From Microcaldota archaeon (lineage in GTDB: Archaea > Micrarchaeota > Micrarchaeia > Micrarchaeales > CABMGC01), in contig DAHVVD010000003.1 in NCBI GenBank assembly GCA_027328265.1, positions 1-22,581 of the forward strand: a DNA stretch of 22,581 nt, read 5' to 3'. Each line of letters starts with the position of its first letter. The first letter of the stretch is position 1. Below the pieces are notes generated by a model, which ran no database searches, was not told the DNA's origin, and worked only from the letters and a program-made list of their open reading frames with translations. Shown piece after piece: positions 13,863 through 21,800 of the stretch. The translations under genes were made by a program, and so were the position numbers.

Positions 13863-14275
13863 TCATCTATACAGACGGAGCATCGAGGAACAACCCTGGA
13901 AAGAGCGCGTCTGGGTACTTAATCCTGGATGAGAATGGGAAAAGGGTCTGGAGTGATTCCTTCTACAATGGCATAAAGACAAACAACCAGGCAGAGTACA
14001 TTGCTGTGATTGCTGCTCTGGAGAAGGCAATTGAGATGTTCGGAATAGGGGAGAAGGTGCGCCTCTTCTCTGACAGCCAGATAGTAGTGAACCAGCTTAA
14101 TGGCAGCTACAAGGTGAAGGAGGCAGGACTGAAGGAGCTTCACGAGAGGGCGGAGAGGCTTGCAGGAAGGTTCGCAAAGTTCTCCATAGTGAATGTACCG
14201 AGGGAGAACAGGTACATAAGCATAGTCGACAAGAGCCTTAACGTGCTTCTTGACGAGTTCGGGAAAGAGCGGTAA
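13859..14275 (+). CDS. rnhA: Ribonuclease HI family protein
   Basis: This 138-residue RNase H fold enzyme degrades the RNA strand of RNA-DNA hybrids. The DEDD active site is complete: D6 in YTDGASRNNPG, E46 in NNQAEYIAV, D72 in LFSDSQIVVNQLNG and D124 in NRYISIVDKSLNVLLDE. YTDGASRNNPG and SDSQIVVNQLNG are hallmark strings of the archaeal/Gram-positive RNase HI group, which lacks the basic protrusion of the E. coli enzyme. Start and preceding stop overlap by four bases (ATGA), so it is expressed with the ankyrin gene. Lying near the Lhr helicase, it fits a nucleic-acid-repair neighbourhood. Confidence 0.92.
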   Translation: MIIYTDGASRNNPGKSASGYLILDENGKRVWSDSFYNGIKTNNQAEYIAVIAALEKAIEMFGIGEKVRLFSDSQIVVNQLNGSYKVKEAGLKELHERAERLAGRFAKFSIVNVPRENRYISIVDKSLNVLLDEFGKER

Positions 14276-14277
14276 AG

Positions 14278-14286
14278 TTATAAATA
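14278..14286 (+). promoter_or_regulatory. TATA box of the TPR-AAA+ gene
   Basis: TTATAAATA, the same nonamer as before the aminotransferase, is centred 27 bases before the ATG at 14309 and only 12 before the ATG at 14294. This spacing supports 14309 as the leaderless start. Confidence 0.6.
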
Positions 14287-14308
14287 TGTTGGAATGCCTA
14301 ATCTAAGC

Positions 14309-15820
14309 ATGGCAGCCGATTCTGGCAAGAAGGAACAGACGCCTAAGCCATTGGGGGGCACAGAGAGCACCTACGCCAAGGAGATATACACCCAGGCAGG
14401 CAAGGCCTTCGAGGAGAATAAGTTCGAGGAGGCAGTGCAGCTCTACTCGAAGGCGATAGAGGCTGACCCGAAGTACTCAAGCGCCTACTTCAACCGCGCC
14501 CTTTCTTATGCTATACTCAACAACTATACCGAGGCCACCCGCGACGCAGAGAAGGTTCTTGACATGGAACCGGACAGCCACGATGCACCTTACGTCATGG
14601 GGATAATCTCCGAGTACCAGCATGACTATGAGGGCGCGAAGGAATGGTACGAGAAGTCGCTGAGCAAGAACCCGAACTATGAGCAGGCGAAGGCGAGGCT
14701 GGAGCAGCTCAAGACCAAGATAAACACGGAAGTGACTTCCTCGACTGGAGCCAAGATGAAGCTGGGGGGCGATGACAGGACTGAAGTGGTAGAAGGCCAG
14801 ATAAAGAGGGTGAGGTTCCATAAGTCTAATCTTAAGTTCAAGGACGTCGTGGGCATGACCAAGGAGAAGAAGCTTGTCTACGAGAACATAATACTCGCGA
14901 TAAGGAAGCCTGAATTGCTTAGGGCGTACGGGAAAAAGCTTGGCTTGGGGGTAATTTTCTATGGCCCTCCAGGCACGGGAAAGACGTATATGGTAAATGC
15001 GATTGGAGGAGAGACTGCTTCAAACGTAATAATCGCGAGAATAAACGAGATAGTGGACATGTACGCAGGCAATACTGAGAAGAACATGCATGCGATCTTC
15101 GAGCAGGCGAGAGAGAACACTCCTTGCATCGTCTTCTTCGACGAGCTTGATGCGCTTGGAACAAAGAGGGGAGGCTCAGGAGGAGGCGCAGGAGGAGGGC
15201 AACAGGATTACATGCGCATGGCAGTAAACCAGTTCCTCCAGGAAATGGACGGTGTCGAGAAGAATCCTGAGGGCATATTCGTCATCGGCGCCACAAACCA
15301 GCCCTGGGACATAGAGCCTGCACTGAAGAGGAGCAAGAGGTTCGGAGAGTCTGTCTACATACCGCCGCCTGACTACAAGACAAGGAAGGGCGCATTCATC
15401 TACAACACGAGGAAGATGCCGCTTGCAGGAATAAACTTCGGAAGGCTTGCACGCGCGACAATGGGCTTCTCGCAGGCAGATATAGAGGAGATCTGCGACA
15501 AGTCAGCGCTCATACCGGCTGCAGAGGAGGACATGACTGGGCGCAGGAGGAAGATCAAGATGAGCGACTTCCTAAGAATGATAAAGAAGCACGGTAACAC
15601 CCTAGACGAGTGGTACGGAATGGTCAAGAAGGACATCATAAGCAAGACAGAGACCCAGATTGTCGACGGCAAGAAGCAGGTCATCGTCAAGGAGGGCAAG
15701 CTCACCCCGGAGGAGAAGGCGCGGTACAAGCCTATGATAAAGGACGTCAGGAGGAACAGCAATCCGGTCTACATCTTCGTGAAGAAGTTTGCGAGGCTGG
15801 TCTCGCTTTACCTGTTCTGA
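14309..15820 (+). CDS. TPR-AAA+ ATPase fusion protein
   Basis: This is a 503-residue protein, with an alternative start at 14294 adding five residues. Residues about 25-135 form three tetratricopeptide repeats (TYAKEIYTQAGKAFEENKFEEA, KYSSAYFNRALSYAILNNYTEA and SHDAPYVMGIISEYQHDYEGA), a protein-binding scaffold. A linker leads to one CDC48/Vps4-like AAA+ module: Walker A GPPGTGKT (219-226), Walker B FFDELD (276-281), sensor-1 ATN (328-330) and the arginine region LKRSKRFGE in place of the usual RPGRFD. A Gly-rich loop (RGGSGGGAGGG) follows Walker B. The TPR would recruit substrates for ATP-driven remodelling. TPR-AAA+ fusions of this layout are unusual in archaea, as far as I know. It precedes the giant secreted protein but has its own promoter. 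Confidence 0.88.
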   Translation: MAADSGKKEQTPKPLGGTESTYAKEIYTQAGKAFEENKFEEAVQLYSKAIEADPKYSSAYFNRALSYAILNNYTEATRDAEKVLDMEPDSHDAPYVMGIISEYQHDYEGAKEWYEKSLSKNPNYEQAKARLEQLKTKINTEVTSSTGAKMKLGGDDRTEVVEGQIKRVRFHKSNLKFKDVVGMTKEKKLVYENIILAIRKPELLRAYGKKLGLGVIFYGPPGTGKTYMVNAIGGETASNVIIARINEIVDMYAGNTEKNMHAIFEQARENTPCIVFFDELDALGTKRGGSGGGAGGGQQDYMRMAVNQFLQEMDGVEKNPEGIFVIGATNQPWDIEPALKRSKRFGESVYIPPPDYKTRKGAFIYNTRKMPLAGINFGRLARATMGFSQADIEEICDKSALIPAAEEDMTGRRRKIKMSDFLRMIKKHGNTLDEWYGMVKKDIISKTETQIVDGKKQVIVKEGKLTPEEKARYKPMIKDVRRNSNPVYIFVKKFARLVSLYLF

Positions 15821-15838
15821 TTTCTGCCTTTGCCTCGA

Positions 15839-15871
15839 AAAATGGGAAGAGTTTAAATAATTGCCCATTTT
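15839..15871 (+). promoter_or_regulatory. Promoter of the giant secreted-protein gene, flanked by an inverted repeat
   Basis: A TATA-like TTTAAATAA (15852-15860) sits inside a perfect inverted repeat, AAAATGGG (15839-15846) and CCCATTTT (15864-15871). The box is centred 31 bases before the ATG at 15887. The symmetric arms around the box look like an operator that would compete with TBP/TFB. An ATG at 15879 opens only an 11-codon frame and is not the start. Confidence 0.5.
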
Positions 15872-15886
15872 AGTGGATATGAGGAC

Positions 15887-18800
15887 ATGCCGAATAATTT
15901 CGAGGGGAAGCTAACTCCTTTCATTTTATCATTAATTATTATAGCGTCCCTCGGAATTTTAGGCTCGGCAAAGGCACAGGTCACCAATGTGACATTGGGG
16001 CTCAACGGAACCGCATTGAACCAGAGCCTGAGCACATACATGAATGTCTCGATAGGGCAGGTGAACGTAAGCACATATGTGCCAGTGGTGCTCAACGGCA
16101 CGACTGTCGATGAGTTCATAAACTTCAGCTTCACTCCTGCACCAGTGATCATCAACTTCACAATCTCCCCGGCTTTTGTGGCAAACGTCTCTGCAGACCT
16201 CCGGACATACCTGAACCAGAGCCTGGAGGGCAAGTTCAATGCTTCTGAACATGCGCTCTCGTATGTGCGCTCAAACAGCTCGGCTCATAACTTATCATTC
16301 CAATCAGTTTCAGGAGGCGGGAGTTACAGCGGCGGGGTAAGCATAGGTCCCGGAAGCCTTAATGTGGGAATAGACGCGGGGGGAAGCATAACCGGCGCCT
16401 CCAACAACGTCGTAGCCTCAGCAAGCGGTTCGCTGCAGCCTATTGTAATACAGATGGCAATACCTTCAGATCTTGCTCCTGCGATCGCGGCGGCGATTGT
16501 GGCTGGCATGCAATCTAATCTGCAGAACTCAACAAACGCTGCGCTTGAGGCGAGCCTTCCGCAGATACTTTCTGAGCTCAATGTCTCCCCCTCGATTGCG
16601 GCAAGCCTTGAGGCCTCGCTCCCCGGAGCTCTAGGCAGCAGCAACTTCAGCGCTGGACTCTCGAATGCTGTTGCCAGCGTCATTGCAAGCAACCTCCCAG
16701 CCATCATCTCAGAGTCACTTCCAGTCATAGGCCCGGCGATAGGCTCGGCGGTAAACACGGCGCTCTCGGAAGGCCTCTCCGCTGGGCTTACACAGGCGCT
16801 TCCCAATGTCCTTGCCTCAACCACAGGCTACATAAACTCTCAAGTCGGCCTCGGCGTGCCGGTTACGCCTTCTGAGATTTCTGCGTTTCTCATGGGCAAC
16901 CTCTCGGTCTCGCTCGAACCTTACATGGAAGGCATCATGGGCGCGCAGCTAGACAGCCAGCTCTCAAGCCTTGGCATCCAGACAGCCCTCGGCCCTGCCA
17001 TCGTGCAGGCTCTTGCGACGAATAATTTCAATAACCAACTTAACCAGCAGCTCCAGCTCACAGTTCTCGCCAACCTCGCCCCGCAGCTCTCCTCGGTGCT
17101 TGCGAGCGCGCTTGGACCTACGCTTGGCAATGCAGTCGCGTCAACGCTGACCTCTTACCTTGCCATTGGACTTACACAGAGTTTCACCCCCGCTCTCGCA
17201 ACGCTGCTTAGCCAGAACCTTGCATTGGATTTCGCTCTGCAGTTCTCCTCCTTCTTCCCGTCTTCTGTTGCGCCGATAATATCGCAGCTCGCCGTAGCGG
17301 CTATAACAAATCAGTTCGGTCAGAATACACTGGCCAGTGCGATAGGATCCTACTTCGGTTTCTCGATAACGGGCCCAATAACTGATGCCCAACTTGCTGG
17401 CGTGGTTCTAAATGCGATACCTGGGCTTTCCCAGATGCTTCCTGCCGGAATAACCACCGGATTCATAGCGGGATTGATAGGAGGCCAGGCCTCTCCTGCA
17501 CAGATACTCGCATACCTAGGCACAACGCCTTACGGCCCTTACACAACCCTTCTATCCAGTTTCCTAGGAATAAACACTCCAACGCCGGCACAGTTTGCGT
17601 ATGCGATAGCCGCCATAATAGGAGGGCAGGCTGGCGAGTACGTCGCTATAGTAGCCAACATTGCGCTGAGCCCGACGCCCTCCAGCATAGGAGTGGTGGT
17701 TGTGCAGTTCATAGTGCCGTTGATAGGCAACAGCCCGATAGGACTGGCAGCGATCTCAGGAATAAGTGCAGGGCTCACAGCTTCCATTGCCGGGGCCACA
17801 TCTACGGCGATATCGCAGGCCGTAGGTGTCGCTGTGCTGCAGAGCCTTGTGCAGAACATACCTGGACTCTCTGCATTCGTGAGCACTCCTTATGGAGCCA
17901 TAATATACCAATTAGCAATACAGGCGATAGAAGGCAACCTCCAGAACTTCCTGAGCGGAGCTGGCGGAACAGGGGGCGTAGGCAGTTCACTGGGAAGCAG
18001 CCTCGGCAGCCTAGGGAATGTGCTCAACCAGATAAGCCTGGTACAGAACGTACTTAGCTGCCTGGGAGGGTGCAGCGTGGTGGTGCCGTTGGGGCCCGTA
18101 ATCTTCACGACGACGTATAAGGGCTACACGCCAGGCGCAAGCACAGGGAACACAGTCTCGAGCGGTGCGGTTGGGAACAACATACTCAGCGGAGGACCTA
18201 GCGGCAACGTGATTATTGCCGAGGGGAAGAGCAAGCTTCCCTCTACGATAGAAACATATCAGCAACCTACTGGAATTCAGCAGCCTACTGGAATTGCTCA
18301 AGGAGCAGGAACTTTGGGCTCGGCATTGACAGGAACTGGCACGGCTGCAACTCCACAGGCGGGAAGCGGATCTGGCTCCACTGTCTTCGGAGGTTCCGGC
18401 TTGGCCGAAAGTTCGAGCACTGGGTTGGAGATGGATTATTCGCCGACAAACCAGGTCTTCAATGACAACCAGCAGAGCTCCAAGAGTTGGCTCACCTGCC
18501 CAACACAGCCACCATCGCAAGGCCCAACTACCGACATACTTTTCTACCCCAACCCCGGCACTTTCATTGCAGGAAACTGGTGCCTCTCGCAGGCTGGCTC
18601 GCTCACAACTGAGGTCTACCTGACAACAACAGTGAAGATTCCGTCTTCTTTTCCGACGACAGTCTTCGCTATCGCTACGAGTCCCCCTAAGACCTTCCTT
18701 GCCTGGTCCACTGTCAACCCGTTGATTGTGATAAACCCAGGAGAGGTGGTAACACAGGTGGTTACATACTCGCCAACAGTAGACGGAGCCCTCTCTAACG

Positions 18801-21800
18801 GCTTCAACACCAATTCATATATCTTCAAGAGCGTGCCCTCTCTGGCGCAGCATGCGATCTGGGGATGGTGGGCGTACATTGCAAACTTCGGGAACGTGAA
18901 GGTCCCCCAGTCGCAATCTTACAGCAGGAGCGAAATCTTGCTCGGCATAACTGGCCCCCTGCCTCCGTTCCTTTGTTACTATACATATACATACTCAGAA
19001 ACCACAACGCTTGAGAGTATAAACAACAACTACATCCCGTTTGTCGAGTACACAGGCATAAGCGGAACCCCGATTGGCGGCACTCCAGGTTCGGGATTAG
19101 TGACTGCACCTACCACAATAGTGGCTTCGGCGCCTGCTGCCGGTAGCCCTAGCACTAGTGGGGCATGCCCTAACAAGGACTATGCGCCGCTTTTACCAGA
19201 TCAGGCCCCTGCGGGTTCTGTGTTGACACCTCAAGAATTGTATGCCTGCGCTGAGGCTGCTGGATTTAGAGGGGAGTCAGTGTACATAATTGCAGCCATA
19301 GCCCAAGCGGAGAGCAGCGCGTATCCAGGGGCGCTACAATACCCTGCGGGGGGCAATTGTCCAGTCAATACTGGAACCGAAAGTGACTGTGCTGGAGAAG
19401 GTCTAGTCCAATTTGATTGGAGCGCGCATCAGTGTATAACTGCTGGCGGAAGTGAATATTGTTATTCAGGAGTATTGGGCTCAAACAACGCATATGCAAA
19501 TAATCCGTTTAATCAGTGTGCATTTAACCCTACTTGCGCCATGGAAGGCGCTTATTCGCTAAGTAATAAAGGGAGCAATTTTAATAGTTGGTGTACTTAT
19601 GCTTCAACTGCTTGTGGAGGGCTTGGGAATAATGCTTATTGTAAATTTATGCCAGCACAGTACAGTGGAGGTAATTGTGCAGGAGTTGCGCCATCCGGTA
19701 ATGCTGGGCCAGTAGCGATAACTCCTCCAGTATCACCAACCTACAACTATCCTGCATGTACGCAGTGCATGGCATTCAACAGTCTGATCTATCCGTATCT
19801 CTTGTTCAATTATAGCCTTACTATGTCATCCTCTACCACCGTCTCGAACCCAAACATGAATGGCATGAATGAGGATATCTTCAGCCCTTGGAATTACTAT
19901 AGTCCTTACAATACCATAGAAACTTTCCCGATTGACCTACCTAGTGTCCTCTTTGCTAACTACACGGCTAACAGTGGCAAGAATCTTCTTACGAACATAC
20001 CTGAGAACGGGTTCGGGATTAACACCAATTCAGCCAACGCAGTTCCTCTCACCTACTTCGAGAGCAATGGACAGCCACCGAGCAACATAATAGACCCAAT
20101 CTCAATCTCGATTACGCCAAACAACTATGCCTATGTGCTCTTTAGCGTGCAAGGCAACTCAGGCTCAGGTATATTCTGCTTCCAAGGCTGCCTCAGCGGC
20201 TCCAACTGGTTCGTAGCCGTGATAAGGATTATCCCGCACGGATATTACAACGCCTCTAACATCCAACTGCCAAAGAGCGTATACTGCGCTAAAGGAACGG
20301 AGGCGACGGGCTGCCAGCCGCAATGGAACGCAGAATGGGATAACTACTGGGTAAACGTGCTTGGAGTGCAGAATGGCACCGCTTATCCTATAGAGATTCT
20401 CTCTCTCAGCAAGTTGCTCGCTAAAGGGTGTACGCAACAGACTCTTATCGGATTTCCGATAGGCAAGATATGCCAGGAATTCATACCTTATAACGTTTCA
20501 GCAGATAATACCGGGGATTTGTTCATTATAGGCACTGGTGTAGTACTTACTAATACCGTGGGGATTTTGGGAGGGACTGCGAGTTCAATCAACACAGACA
20601 TCGTGAGGATTTCCAACACCGTAGGTGGAGGGCCGCTCTCTATAGTTGGGAACTCGATAAGTGTTTTGGGCAACCTTGGGGCAGGCTACACCGAGATTGC
20701 AAGTTCGCCTGAACTCGGCAACGTCTATGCGGCTTCGCCTAGCTCTGGATGCATCTCGGTCTTCAGCGGAGAGACACTAGGCTTCATAACCTCAATACCT
20801 CTAGCCTTCGGATCTTATCCGGGAGGAGCAACTCCTGGAGTCGCCACTATTGCCGGGATTCCGGCTGGGCTGGGCTGCAGCGAGCCTGCGGAGCAGGTAA
20901 ACATAGGGCAGTGGCTGAACAGCGGCGGCCTTTTCGGAAGCAAGCTCAGTGTCAGCGGAGACGTCGTGACTCAGAACATGGATGTCTGGCAGAACCATCA
21001 TCCAATCGCGATATCGGATGTCAACGGATATCTCTACGTGCTGGACGACTGGGCGGGAAGCCTGCAGGGCGGTACCCAGTTCAATATACTAGACCTGAGA
21101 GAGATTAACTCCACAGGGGTAGACGTTCCGATAAATCCTACGCTCTTCAATGACCTGTATGTGCAAGCGCAATGCAGCATATTATCATCTTCACTGCCAT
21201 CTTCTGGCAGTTCCTCATCAAGTTCATCTTCTTCGCCCTCAGGGTCTGTAACAGGCCAGTGTTTCCCTCAAGATCAGCCACAGCCTACGGTAAAGTGCAA
21301 TAGCGCATGCCAGGTGCAGACCTCAAGTTGCCTCACTGGCCAGTATATCTCGCAGGGAGCTGGGCAGATTGAGGAGCCTGGCAATTCATATTCTTGCGTG
21401 GCAAGTGATGGAAGCTCGACTTATTACTCCCCAGTTGCGCCTATTGTGCCTTCTGTTGAGCAGTTCCAGAACACATCCTATCCTCCGTTTGGATGGATGC
21501 TGTCAGCGAACATCGGAGGCACAACGTTCTGCGCAGTAGACTGCAGTTACACCCCAGGAACCTCGACAGGTAGTTATTATCCAGTAGGCCCGCAGCTTCC
21601 TGCACAGCCCACAGGACCCAACTGGTGGGACCTGGTGCTTCACGGTCTTCCTGTAGGAGGCGGGCCTGGCCAGGGAGGAGTCATTGCGGCTCCTGGCGCT
21701 TCGGCATCAGTAGGATTTTCAATGGACTCCAACGGCACAGCGGCCCTCTTCTTCCCGAAGAGCAACAACTTCCTGACGCCAGAATTGCTCTTTGGTAGGA

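Noticed and set aside
15879..15914. ATG at 15879 as start of the giant gene
   Set aside because: It is in a different frame and reaches a stop after 11 codons; the ATG at 15887 opens the long frame with a clean signal peptide.
16324..18520. Several minus-strand frames opposite the giant secreted-protein gene
   Set aside because: They are explained by the low-complexity G/C-rich codons of the giant gene, have no motifs, and the plus frame is continuous with a signal peptide.
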